A stretch of DNA of 24,067 nt from Trichomonas tenax (GCA_023091735.1 JALKBU010000803.1:1-24067); one strand, 5' to 3'; counted from the first letter of the stretch, positions 10,326 through 20,112 are shown. Notes: generated by a model from the letters alone, not told the origin. Numbers and translations: made by a program.

Positions 10326-10792
10326 TTTTTGATTATAGTATCTGCTTTGTAGGCTACTTTACAGCATTTTGTTGATTTGCACGAGAATATATGATCAACA
10401 GAGTTACTGTGAGCTTTAGGATAGCTCAAAAATTACAGAATCACGCAGCATGCACCCAAGTACGTATGTTATGAAATACGAGATTTGAGAAAATAAATTT
10501 TTATTTTTCTGAATTTGAGGCTTTTGAAAGCGCACAAATGACACACTCTCATATGAGTAGTATAGTGTTACTTTTAATCTGACATAGCATATAATATTTT
10601 GTGATGAATCTAATTATATGTTATAATTAGCTATTTATGATAAATAAATGCTCTACATACACTAGAATTTAGTATTTCATGTCAAACAATCCCCAATCAC
10701 TCTTCTGAATATAAGATATTACATATTTTTCATAAAATATTATAATAAACCATCAAAAACTGTGTGCATGTAATAAGGTATCTTTGAATAGC

Positions 10793-11072
10793 ATGTAGCC
10801 TTCTTAAATACACACAATTTCATGGATTAAGAAATCACAATAATTCTAGAATCGGGTGAATGTACATTAGTACAAATATTTATACAAAGGCAACAACAAT
10901 ATACAGCAATATACAACACGATGCAAAAGTATATGCCAGTACTATAGTATATGAATATAATAACTGATACGCTGCTTATGATCTTCTTGATGTGATGCAC
11001 TCCAAATAACACATCGGTATTCAGTCACTTTTGAGTTATTAATTTAGAGTATATCTCGACAATACAGCGATA
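10793..11072 (-). repeat. Right terminal inverted repeat of the 3.2-kb element
   Basis: Reverse complement of 7895-8174. It ends 180 bases before the ATG of the membrane-protein gene at 11254, so the element may have replaced upstream regulatory DNA there. Confidence 0.9.
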
Positions 11073-11221
11073 ACAATGACAAATAACTAGATAATACATC
11101 TTACACCCATCAATATATTCTATACCCACCATTCATTAGTTAATAACACACATTTTATGTAATTGGCAATTTTAATTTCATTATCTTGAAGGCGTATATA
11201 GTGAAATAAACGATAATATCA

Positions 11222-11234
11222 TCATTTTTTTTCT
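11222..11234 (+). promoter_or_regulatory. Inr-like initiator of the membrane-protein gene
   Basis: TCATTTTTTTTCT has the TCA-Y-T core of the trichomonad Inr. Its A (11224) lies 30 bases before the ATG at 11254, similar to the dUTPase gene. Confidence 0.45.
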
Positions 11235-11253
11235 CTCGGTAGATTAAAGAAAA

Positions 11254-12462
11254 ATGTTATCGAGAGAGGACAACTTGAAAGAAGTCGGCTATGACGCGGA
11301 CATTTACGCAAACGAAGCCTACGAATCGATGTCCATCGACAAACACATCACTTTCGTTATCATAAATTATTTGATTTATTTTATTATTGGATGTATTATA
11401 TTTGTTTTACCGCCATGTAACAGAGAAATAAGAAAGCAGATCAATTCCAACGAAACAAGATTGATTGTCTCATTAATTTACATCCAAAAACAAGCATTTC
11501 AGCCATTTATTAATCTATTGCTCGAAAATCCATCGAAAAACAACAAAGATGTTACAGTAGACGCTGATTACAAATTAGATACTTTCAACGGAGTCACTTT
11601 ATTTAGAAGTACGCCAAATTACCGAAAAACGACGGCAATAGACCATAAAACACCATTTCTTATGGCATCTTTGAACGATTTAAGGGCAACGAGAATCGAA
11701 TTTCACGGAAATATGCGTTTAATCGAAGGAAAATTTGAAGATTTAAATTTTGTGTGGCAAGACTTTAATCCTGTATATGGACTCTCCATTTTTGTGATTT
11801 TCTTTATTTTCACTGTTTTCCTCGTTTTATGCACTTTGATGATGATTCGATCAATTCGGAAATTAAAATCGAGAGTTGAGACGAATGCACAAAAATTTAT
11901 ACTTATCTCTATCGTATTAATAGCATTAGCTACTGCTCCGCTTCCAGAATCCGCATTATTCAATTTCTTTTATTTTTTCCATGGAACATCAAGATTTTTT
12001 GTCGCCTCATACAGATCTTTGTTTATTGTCATAGCATCTACGTTAGTCATCAACTTATACTTCAGAGATGAAGAAAATGAGTCGAAATTATACAAATTAA
12101 CATATGTATTGACTCCTGTGCTTTTTGCAGTGTTTTATTTCATGACTTTGACAAGGATTGGAACATTGATACTCTCTGGTGTCGTTGTTTTGATTCTTTT
12201 AGGAGTTTTATCAATAATCACTAAAATCAGAAAAGAAGATGAAGAATTTGTTGGAGCGTTCACACACATTGCCATTATCCTTCCTCCATTTGTTTGCTTG
12301 ATTCTTTCATTGATTTTGTCCGTCGATCGATTTTCTAGACTTGAAGTTTTGAGTCGATTATTGATGACAACTTCTGTTGCTTTTCTCGCTTTCATTCGAT
12401 TGCCATTTGAAGATATTGTTGTAGAAATTGACGCACTCGATTTTGATCGAGAATCGGATTAA
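11254..12462 (+). CDS. Membrane protein with eight transmembrane segments, unknown function
   Basis: 402 residues. A short cytoplasm-like N-terminus (1-32) precedes the first membrane segment (about 33-51). A soluble loop of about 120 residues follows (52-173, with a possible N-glycosylation site NET at 66-68). Seven segments come next at about 174-199, 214-230, 253-270, 281-299, 303-323, 334-355 and 366-382, then an acidic tail (383-402). One segment plus a large lumenal or external domain plus seven segments is the layout of Wntless/GOST-type trafficking proteins, but I see no diagnostic motif, so this is only a topological suggestion. There is no classical cleavable signal peptide. The gene looks intact, starts 30 bases after an Inr-like sequence and is followed by a T/G-rich 3' motif. 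Its upstream region abuts the 3.2-kb inverted-repeat element, so its promoter may be newly composed. An endomembrane or surface location is inferred. Confidence 0.85.
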   Translation: MLSREDNLKEVGYDADIYANEAYESMSIDKHITFVIINYLIYFIIGCIIFVLPPCNREIRKQINSNETRLIVSLIYIQKQAFQPFINLLLENPSKNNKDVTVDADYKLDTFNGVTLFRSTPNYRKTTAIDHKTPFLMASLNDLRATRIEFHGNMRLIEGKFEDLNFVWQDFNPVYGLSIFVIFFIFTVFLVLCTLMMIRSIRKLKSRVETNAQKFILISIVLIALATAPLPESALFNFFYFFHGTSRFFVASYRSLFIVIASTLVINLYFRDEENESKLYKLTYVLTPVLFAVFYFMTLTRIGTLILSGVVVLILLGVLSIITKIRKEDEEFVGAFTHIAIILPPFVCLILSLILSVDRFSRLEVLSRLLMTTSVAFLAFIRLPFEDIVVEIDALDFDRESD

Positions 12463-12470
12463 TTTAGTTT

Positions 12471-12486
12471 TATTTTTTGTTTGTGA
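12471..12486 (+). terminator. T/G-rich 3'-end motif after the membrane-protein gene
   Basis: TATTTTTTGTTTGTGA begins 8 bases after the stop. The same TTTTTGTTTGT core follows the cyclase pseudogene and the LRR gene. A role in cleavage/polyadenylation is inferred. Confidence 0.4.
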
Positions 12487-12701
12487 TTTAAATTAAAAAT
12501 CTATCCTTTCTAAAATATCTATTATTTTATTACAATGTAGTAAAACAAACTGTTGTTATTCTATTATTGGTCGGTTTTGTTGAGATTTTCTAAATTCATA
12601 AAATTTTCTAAATTTGATAAAAACAAACAAAATTATATAGGTAGAGCAGAGGCGTCAATTTGGGTGTAATATAATTGTTAATATTGATAAATATGTAAAA
12701 A

Positions 12702-13544
12702 TTAATATGTTTTCATAACGATTGGAATGAGATCTTCGTCTTCATCTGAGCTTTCTGGAACATCTTTAATCATGCGAGCAATGCCTGAGTAAGAAGAACG
12801 TGAAAGTCCCTTTGATAGAACAGATTTTGGAATCGAACTAGTCATCAACTCCGGATGTTTAATATTGAGGAGTGCTGCAATGTTGTGAACATCTGAAGGA
12901 GAACGAACTAAATCAGAATCGAGACATCCATTTGATAACAAAATATTTCTTCTTCTGAGGACAAACGTAAGTGACTTCGCAGCACTGATCAAGTTTTGAC
13001 GCATTTGTGAAGACTTTAAGAATTGTGAATATCTAATTTCTACAGCAATTCCTCGATTCACAGCTCCTTTGAGATCTTTCCACTTCTTCTTGGGCATGTA
13101 TGCCGGTAAATCGAGCGAAATAATGTCAATATCCATTGTTTGACAGGCCATCTTGAAAACAGCCTCTGAAAGCGGTGTAACAGAGTACATACTGTACCTC
13201 AGTGTCGACATCTGTCTCATAAACGCGTGTACTTCGTCAATACTGTCTGTTTCGAGATTTAATCTTGTGAATTGTGGGAATTTTTGGTAATCTGACATAC
13301 AGAAAAGACTGTATCTCCTATTTACGATAGCTTCAGCCTCGTCAGAGAGCTGCACGGGGTCAGGAGGCAGAGGAATGTTTTTCATTGAGCGAATATTGAC
13401 CGTCAACACGACTCCGTCCCATCCCGTCTTGACGAGCCTGTCGACAGACATTCTGACTTCCTGGTTTACGTGGCCTCCTTCCATCTCGTAAGGGAGAAAT
13501 AACTCAATGTTCATTTTTTGTTCTGTTGCTTTTATATTTGACAT
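12702..13544 (-). CDS. RPP30: RNase P/MRP protein subunit p30 (Rpp30/Rpp1 family)
   Basis: 280 residues, the usual size for the family. Rpp30 is a TIM-barrel-like protein of nuclear RNase P (5' maturation of tRNA) and RNase MRP. Family features in order: the GWDGVVLTVN strand (about 41-50), YSLFCMSDYQKFPQFTRLN (about 78-96), DIISLDLPAYMP (about 138-149), the highly typical RGIAVEIRYSQFLKSS (164-179) with QNLISAAKSL (183-192), NILLSNGC (199-206) and LVRSPSDVHNIAALL (211-225). The acidic tail SSDEDED is common for nuclear proteins. The first ATG is at 13544, but the internal ATG at 13514 (giving MNIELFLPYE) fits the family N-terminus better. No good Inr is seen upstream of either. It lies 97 bases downstream of the cyclase pseudogene on the same strand. 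Confidence 0.88.
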   Translation of the reverse strand: MSNIKATEQKMNIELFLPYEMEGGHVNQEVRMSVDRLVKTGWDGVVLTVNIRSMKNIPLPPDPVQLSDEAEAIVNRRYSLFCMSDYQKFPQFTRLNLETDSIDEVHAFMRQMSTLRYSMYSVTPLSEAVFKMACQTMDIDIISLDLPAYMPKKKWKDLKGAVNRGIAVEIRYSQFLKSSQMRQNLISAAKSLTFVLRRRNILLSNGCLDSDLVRSPSDVHNIAALLNIKHPELMTSSIPKSVLSKGLSRSSYSGIARMIKDVPESSDEDEDLIPIVMKTY

Positions 13545-13620
13545 TTGTCTTTACTTGTCAAAAAAATACAAAAATATCATTTCTCATATTTGTTCATAAA
13601 TAGGGTTTTTAATTAAAATA

Positions 13621-13632
13621 ACAAACAAAAAT
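13621..13632 (-). terminator. T/G-rich 3'-end motif after the cyclase pseudogene
   Basis: On the minus strand the TGA stop is followed by AAATAAATAATTTTTGTTTGT, which combines a TAAA-type poly(A) signal with the TTTTTGTTTGT core seen after two other genes here. It is preserved although the gene is dead. Confidence 0.4.
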
Positions 13633-13641
13633 TATTTATTT

Positions 13642-16600
13642 TCAGCCGGAATTGCCGTTGTTGGAATTGCTGTTGACCTGCGAGACAACGTATGTCCTCA
13701 TCATTCCTTTTCCTTTAACTTGAATTTCACCGCGTTCTTTGATGTTGAAGTTCATGTATTTGATTGTTTCGTATGTTGTTGGAGATATCTGAACGTATCC
13801 TGGCAAGCAGTGCAAGTTCATTCTCGATGCAATGTTAACAAAATCACTGATGATATTGAAAACAGGCCTCGTGACACCCAAAATGCCACATTTAATTGGA
13901 CTACACGTGTTGACACCAACAATGATTTGTAAATTGATTCCAATGTCTTTGGAGACTCTCTGAGCGATCTCTAAAAGTCTTACAGCGCATTCAACGACAA
14001 CTTGGCCTGAATTGACTGTTGAATCAGGGAACAAACCTCCACAGCACATGTAAATATGCCCGATTGTCTTCATTTTAGTTATTGCAGGGAAACTGTGTAA
14101 TTCTTCATCATAAGCGATGAACAAAGAGTTCAATATCGACATTACTTGTGTGGCCTTCATGTCTTATGTTAGATTGGACTATCCAACGATTGAAGTGAAC
14201 AAAACTGTTGCTTGTTGGACCTCAAAAGTGATATCTGTCTCTCCTTCGTTCATTTTCTTGATGATCGATGGAGGAAGTAATGATTCGATTAACTTTTCTC
14301 CTTTTGCTTTCTCTGAGGCAACTAAAGCTGCCTGGAAGTGCTCCGCCGTGCTGTCGATAACAGTAATAACACTGAACGATGTTGCTGGCGCCTGCATTTC
14401 ACTGTCATCATCTTCCAAACCTTCATTTGCTGAGTGCCCCATAATGATGAATGTTAAGTACATCATTTGGTTAGATTTGTCTAAAATTTAATATTGTATT
14501 GTTGTTGACTTCGATTTCGATCTTCCGTTCCTCATTTTTTGTGTTTCCATTTCTAGATTATGCAAAATGTTCTTTATATCTTTATCATAAAGTTGTTTCT
14601 CTAAAATACTGATTAAGTTCTGTCCTAATAAATCTTGTTGCATCAATTTAAGCATTTTGCAAACTGTTGTGTTTGTCTGAGTGATTTTCAGCTCTGCATC
14701 AGTTAAAACAAGTCCTGATTTGGAATTGTTGGCAATGAAATCGTGAGAGATGTTGTTATTTTCTTTTGCTTTGTTTGAATCTCTCATCTTGTTATATGTC
14801 TTGTAATTGACTGTTCCAGAAATCCATTTGAGAGCCATCTGATTCTTCAATAGTGCTTCTGGTGGAACAAGCAGCAAAAGGCTGTAAACTGTTTTGTGGT
14901 GGCTTCGTGCGACAAGGAAAGCAAACAAAGTGAAAATGAAATAGAACAAAATTTGGACAGCAAACAAAGAGAAGAACAAAAGAAGCATCTGATACAAATG
15001 TGTTTGTTCTAATTCAGATGTTTTCTCAAATAATATATTTTGTCCTGCTGTCAAGCAATAATCCAAATGCGAGAAAATCAAGTGTTCATATTGATATGTG
15101 AAATTATCTTTGTCAAACGAATATTCTGTTGGATCTGTTGCGTTTATGATGAAGAATGATGTTTCCCACAACAGTCGAAGCTGTGTTTGGCATAAAAGAG
15201 AGAAATAGACAGAATGGAGAAAACCATGTTGAGGAACGAATTTGTCCGAAACATTGTTGACTGATGTCGATGTAACATAAGCATTGATCACATCAGCATC
15301 GAGCAACAAAGCTTTCATTCCATGATCTGAAGTATACAAAAAGGAATCAAATGTCTTCGTGATGGAGTTAACATAGAACCATGACAAGTTCTTTGCTTCA
15401 GCCAATGTGCGATTGTTAATGTTTCTTGACCCCAAACATATGATGCAACTGCAGTAGCGGTCGAATCTGTTGCCATAACTTATCCGTGAGAAACATTTAA
15501 GATATCGAGCATCGCTGATTTGTATATTGCGATTCCGATCGATGTCAATGCGCTTGAAACTAACGTGAATAGAACAATGGAAAGAATCAACTTGGAATAC
15601 ATTCCTGTGTGAGTTCTTGGTGTAGTTGCAAGTGTGTCGACGGTTTGCTCAGAGTTGTCGTTCTTATCAACTTGGTTTTGCGATCTGGATAATGAAACTT
15701 GGATAATAGACTTTTGTTCATCATTATTGTATTGTGCTTCCCTCAACTTGTTCTTCTTAGAGTTGTCTGCTTTTATTGACCATCTTAGCGAAGATATTTA
15801 GTTCTTTGGAAAACCAAAGAAAAGTTTTAATATGAAACTGATTTCTAACTTCATTTCTCAAATCGCGAGCAACAAACATGGAATAATGATAACAATTGGA
15901 ATTGCCCATGCAATGACATGCAATATAATGCTCTTGAGAAAGAACTCATCCTTTCTCTTAATGACGTTTTGGTTTGTAACAGTCATCACTAATTTAATCG
16001 CTTGGAACAATTCATCAATGCTGTCGAAAATGAACTGAACTTCTTCTGTTGTGTTTGCATTTCTCCACTTATCTTCTGAAGCGTTAACTAGCTGCACAGC
16101 CATGTTTGTATATGAAACCAACATATCGTAACTTGATGATTTATCAACCGAACCTTTCGACTTCTTATTGAATATCTATGAAGACAAAAGATTTTCCACA
16201 GCTTTGTTCGACTTTGCAACTCTGATCAACCGACGACGCCCTCTTGAAGACTATCAATCTGGTGATGAAATAAAGTGCTACGAAGACGATAACGTCGATT
16301 ACGAAAATGAAAGATATATTGGACGTAAGGAAGAAAGATAGCAGTGGATTTATGGCAAAAACAAAGCATTGGATGAATACTGCTATGTATAATGCACAAG
16401 GAGAATGTTGAATGAACGGAAGATTTCGAATGAGCCAAAAGATCGAGAAAAATGATATTATCACGACGACTCCGAGGAACACTATCGCTCCTTTGTATCC
16501 TCCGACCACTAAACTGATCTCAGACGCAAATACGAAAATCGAGCTCGCCAATTCCACATTAAAAATGAACCCACAGTAGCCAAACCACAGCTGTCCCACG

Positions 16601-17301
16601 TCGTTCTTCCTAATGATCCGCGTTGTCTGCCATATTCTGTCTGATAAATGCAGCGATATAAAATGGAAAATGCAAAGGAAAAGGCCAAATATGAAGTGAA
16701 CGAACTGAATCGATTTCTCTTGTGACTGCAAAATGAGTCTCACGCTCTTCCAGAGTAAATACGAGAAATAACACGTAAAAATCGGCGAAATACATCTTGT
16801 GAGGAAAATCCAGACAACAACGTCTTTTGTGGATGGAAATTGGTTGTTTTTATACTGCATCAGCATCGTTATATAGTAAATAATATAAGAAACATATAAA
16901 AATGTTAAAAATAAGTTCACAAGCAAGAGAATGAGTATATTTTTGGAGCTTGGCACTAGATATGTGATGTACTCTATAATAAGCACAATATAGTTATTCT
17001 AATGTCCATATTCAACCCAAAACAAACTTGATCCGACTGAAGTAAGTATTAGAAAGAGCATTGGTACTGCAATAGAAAATACAGACTGCCATTTGCTTGG
17101 ATAATCGCATCTTCCTACATCAAATGTGATCTTGTCGATCAATAATTTTAATGAATCGATTTCAATAGATTCGCTGAAATTAGTGATGTTGTTGTTGACT
17201 TTGTCCCTTATCATGCTCGTGTTGAGCGCGTATCTTCTGCTTTTACGTGTCGATGACGCAGAAGATTGGTCCATTTTTTCAATAGTGTCAGATATTCGCA
17301 T
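13642..17301 (-). pseudogene. Membrane class III nucleotide cyclase pseudogene (TM region - PAS - catalytic domain)
   Basis: The frame spans about 1,220 codons and gives the layout of parabasalid adenylate/guanylate cyclases: a basic N-terminus (MDQSSASSTRKSRR, likely true start 17274), many membrane segments (17090-15850), one more near 15580, an extracellular-like domain (15430-15040), a membrane segment near 14950, a PAS-like domain (about 14750-14590) and a class III catalytic domain (14330-13660). In-frame stops lie at 16999-17001, 15858-15860, 15798-15800, 15480-15482, 14488-14490, 14179-14181 and 14164-14166. Frameshifts lie near 16170-16200 and 15400-15460. Both metal-binding aspartates are gone: FxDIVG reads VLFTSIVG (14182-14205) and TIGD reads KTIGHIYM (14047-14073). 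The base-contact aspartate appears as N in FNIISD, while the VNIASRM asparagine and arginine remain (13819-13860). It would have made cAMP or cGMP; it is now inactive. Confidence 0.92.
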
Positions 17302-17308
17302 TCAATGA
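17299..17308 (-). promoter_or_regulatory. Weak Inr-like site of the cyclase pseudogene
   Basis: The minus strand reads TCATTGAATG. If its A (17306) is the transcript start, the ATG at 17274 has a 32-base leader like the other genes here, while the ATG at 17301 would have only 5 bases. Confidence 0.3.
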
Positions 17309-18106
17309 CAACGTTCAAAAATCTTTTGTGAAATAATAAACAGCAAAGTTATAGTTTAATGTTTTTTCATGTAAAAATGGTTACAATAAAAAGGTAACAT
17401 CTTCACAAAATAAATCATAAGATAAATTATTCCGTATATTATTCTGATTAGAATTATAACGAAATAAAACAAGAGCTTTCGAGAGGAATGTATTCAATTC
17501 AAAAATGATTGTATAGGCTTACTATAGTGTTCTATGAGTTTTTACGGAAAAATTTCAAGCATGAAAAAATTGAATTAAATTTGTTGCTGCTGTTTGACTT
17601 GTGTGGGCTAATGTTTGTACGGTAATTAAAATTGATTCAATTTTTTTCACATATCTCAATTTTTCAATGGTATTATCGTACGAATAAAACTATGAAAATA
17701 TTAATCACAATAAAGTATATTTCAGTATTTCAAAAATCAAATATTTTCGTCTTGTAGATAATTTTTTAGACTTTTGAAAGAAGCGTTTTTATGAATCTAA
17801 ACTTTGCCCATTAATATATCACTTGTAGTTATGATGTTTTATGTTGTTTTGTAAATTGCTGTCTAAATAATATTTTCAAATAAAGACAATAACTCTGCTC
17901 ATATGTTTCATTGCAATACCCTCCAAGACCTCTTTATATGTCAAAGAGTTAATTGGTCATTCACGTTCAATGTGTGAATTACTGTAATCATTGACATTTT
18001 TATCTCCCACCACAGAAAAGCATACCGTGAATAGATGACTTCGAGTCTAACTTAATATCAGAAACTCTGAAGATGAACCTCTGTCATCATTAAAATAGAA
18101 CAGTAC
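17302..18106. other. AT-rich intergenic region with a long imperfect palindrome
   Basis: No gene is seen. At 17617-17681 GTACGGTAAT pairs with ATTATCGTAC (one mismatch), with further A/T pairing inside, making a hairpin of about 65 bases. Confidence 0.55.
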
Positions 18107-18414
18107 GATTGCCCTATACCTTAGCGTCTTGAGAACGGCTTTGTTGATCTATAGTTTTATCTGCACTCGTTATTTAGTTCCGTCCATAATAGGTTACTAT
18201 AGTTTTGCTGTGCAGGAGTTAATCATTACATATCGAATTGCTGTCGAGATTTAATTTATGAATTTACCTTAAAGCAACATCAAAACTAGCCTAAACTCAA
18301 CGAGTTTAGTTCACGTATTGAGTTGCGCTCGAAAATAATGGTTATCGTTTTTTACGGCCGATTGCTCTATACCTTAGCGTCTTGAGAACGGCTTTGTTGA
18401 TCTATAGTTTTATC
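18107..18414 (+). repeat. 253-bp unit array, left (1.2 copies)
   Basis: One full unit (18107-18359) is followed by the first 55 bases of a second (18360-18414). The unit starts GATTGCCCTATACC and contains a perfect CTAAACTC-AAC-GAGTTTAG hairpin. The same unit occurs inverted at 19162-19634. Confidence 0.92.
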
Positions 18415-19161
18415 TTCACAAGGCATTTTGTTGTTTAATAATTTTCAAATTTTTAGAGGAAATTATTTTGGTAATTTTGGGAAAACAATCAATTGATAGC
18501 ACAAGTTCACCGGATATTCGATGTTCTTGAGAGTTTGTGCTAGAAATCGATCATTTTTGATGATATTTATGCAATTCAGATATCGCAACATATTAAATAT
18601 GAGAAATAGATGCAGAATAGTATAATTTCTTTTGATAGCATGCATGCATGTGCCGCGTTAGATAGAGAATTGAACTTTATGGCCAAAATGAGTGTACGTT
18701 TATCAATTTTTGATATTAAATATCGAGTATGACATCAAACAAATTTCTCGTCCTGGCTAAATACAAGCCAGCAATGAATATCATTGTATTCATACTGTGT
18801 AAATCCATGTTATCTAAATTTCGAAATATAATTATTAGAACATTGTTTCGTATTTACTTGTGCATTTGGTATTTAATGATGCAAGTGCTATGATTTGAAT
18901 TGAGTTTTGTGCTTGATCCAATTTTTTTTTTTGAAGATATCTTATTAGTGGAATGTGATTTGTGAAACTGTTGCATGCAGTGTATGTAATATGACTGCAA
19001 AGTTATTGCCCATCATTTTATGTTAGGTGAGCTACCACAGAAATGATGGCGTAACAAGTTGCAATGAGCTTACGTTTAAAAATAATCGTCGGCATCCCCC
19101 TGCTTTAGGAACAGCCTGAACGATCATTTTCAATTCAATATCGATGTAAAATAACCGTCCA
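18415..19161. other. Centre of the second inverted-repeat island, hairpin-rich
   Basis: No gene is supported. About 90 bases at 18484-18574 match hairpin 5 of the first island: arms 18487-18504 and 18535-18553 share TAGCACAA pairing, and a minus-strand frame reads INIIKNDRFLAQTLKN. Another hairpin has arms 18996-19019 and 19041-19064 with a CCATCATTT / AAATGATGG core. Small hairpins such as CTGGCT-AAATACA-AGCCAG lie near 18759. Confidence 0.6.
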
Positions 19162-19634
19162 GGCCGTAAAAAACGATAACCATTATTTTCGAGCGCAACT
19201 CAATACGTGAACTAAACTCGTTGAGTTTAGGCTAGTTTTGATGTTGCTTTAAGGTAAATTCATAAATTAAATCTCGACAGCAATTCGATATGTAATGATT
19301 AACTCCTGCACAGCAAAACTATAGTAACCTATTATGGACGGAACTAAATAACGAGTGCAGATAAAACTATAGATCAACAAAGCCGTTCTCAAGACGCTAA
19401 GGTATAGAGCAATCGGCCGTAAAAAACGATAACCATTATTTTCGAGCGCAACTCAATACGTGAACTAAACTCGTTGAGTTTAGGCTAGTTTTGATGTTGC
19501 TTTAAGGTAAATTCATAAATTAAATCTCGACAGCAATTCGATATGTAATGATTAACTCCTGCACAGCAAAACTATAGTAACCTATTATGGACGGAACTAA
19601 ATAACGAGTGCAGATAAAACTATAGATCAACAAA
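19162..19634 (-). repeat. 253-bp unit array, right (1.9 copies, inverted)
   Basis: A full unit at 19162-19414 is followed by a partial one at 19415-19634, both reverse-complementary to the left array. The copies look nearly identical, with one difference noted (GCCCTATACC against GCTCTATACC). Left and right arrays break at different points within the unit, so this is not a simple symmetric terminal repeat. Confidence 0.92.
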
Positions 19635-20112
19635 ATGTTTCACATTCACAAATAAGTTTGATCTGTGATAATACGTCATCAATGTTAGTGTTTCTTTTAT
19701 CAAAATTAGGTGGAATTCAATCGAGAAATCGAAGGATAACACAATTTTACATCGATAAGATTAATTACTGTGAACCTACCTCTTTTGATGAGTTTGATTG
19801 TTGAAAATGCTTTACATTTATGTATCTGTGTTGAACATAAGCAACACTAAGCAATACCATCATAAATATATTTAAAATTTAAGTTATTTCAAAATTGTTT
19901 CATAAGAACATACTAAATCGATTTGAACTGACATATATTTGATAAATCTCAGTGTTAGCTATGATTTTTATTGATATTTTTATAACCAAATAAATCTCTT
20001 GGATTGAAAAAAATGATATGAGTACAATAACAAACATACATAATCAAATATATTTACAATACAAACAAACAAAAAATAATAATATTAAAAATATTTTGTT
20101 AATCATATTAAC
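19635..20112. other. AT-rich intergenic region, 3' flank of the LRR gene
   Basis: No gene is seen. It holds the T/G-rich 3' motif of the LRR gene near 20061-20083 and is otherwise featureless A/T-rich sequence. Confidence 0.55.
20061..20083 (-). terminator. T/G-rich 3'-end motif after the LRR gene
   Basis: The minus strand reads ATTATTATTTTTTG followed by TTTGTTTGT, about 30-50 bases after the stop. It shares the TTTTTGTTTGT core with the 3' flanks of two other genes in the window. Confidence 0.35.

Larger units (their letters stand above)
7895..11072. mobile_element. 3.2-kb element with ~280-bp terminal inverted repeats, no transposase seen
   Basis: The two ends (7895-8174 and 10793-11072) are inverted copies that I read as identical over 274 bp plus a few more bases after one mismatch. 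The interior (about 2.6 kb) has no convincing coding frame on either strand. It holds two nested inverted-repeat elements, a tRNA-like relic and six strong hairpins. The near identity of the ends implies recent formation or gene conversion. I find no clear target-site duplication, with left flank ...CAACAAAAATA and right flank ACAATGACAAAT..., so a transposon is likely but not proven. A non-autonomous DNA transposon or an inverted segmental duplication are the main options. Confidence 0.6.

Noticed and set aside
7895..11072. CRISPR array or Maverick/Polinton element
   Set aside because: The hairpins have different arm sequences and no regular repeat-spacer pattern, and no polymerase, integrase or capsid frame is present.
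13576..13590. TCATTTCTCATATT, a good Inr match on the plus strand
   Set aside because: No plus-strand gene follows; it lies upstream of RPP30 in the wrong orientation and is probably chance.
14117..14491. 124-codon plus-strand frame
   Set aside because: Antisense to the cyclase catalytic region, which has clear family similarity.
16160..16210. Short intron instead of a frameshift in the cyclase
   Set aside because: No trichomonad-type GTAYGT donor or ACTAACACACAG branch/acceptor motif is seen there.
13642..17301. Stop-codon reassignment or programmed readthrough as an explanation for the broken cyclase
   Set aside because: All three stop codons occur inside, there are also frameshifts and lost active-site residues, and the intact genes here contain no internal stops. 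Decay is simpler.
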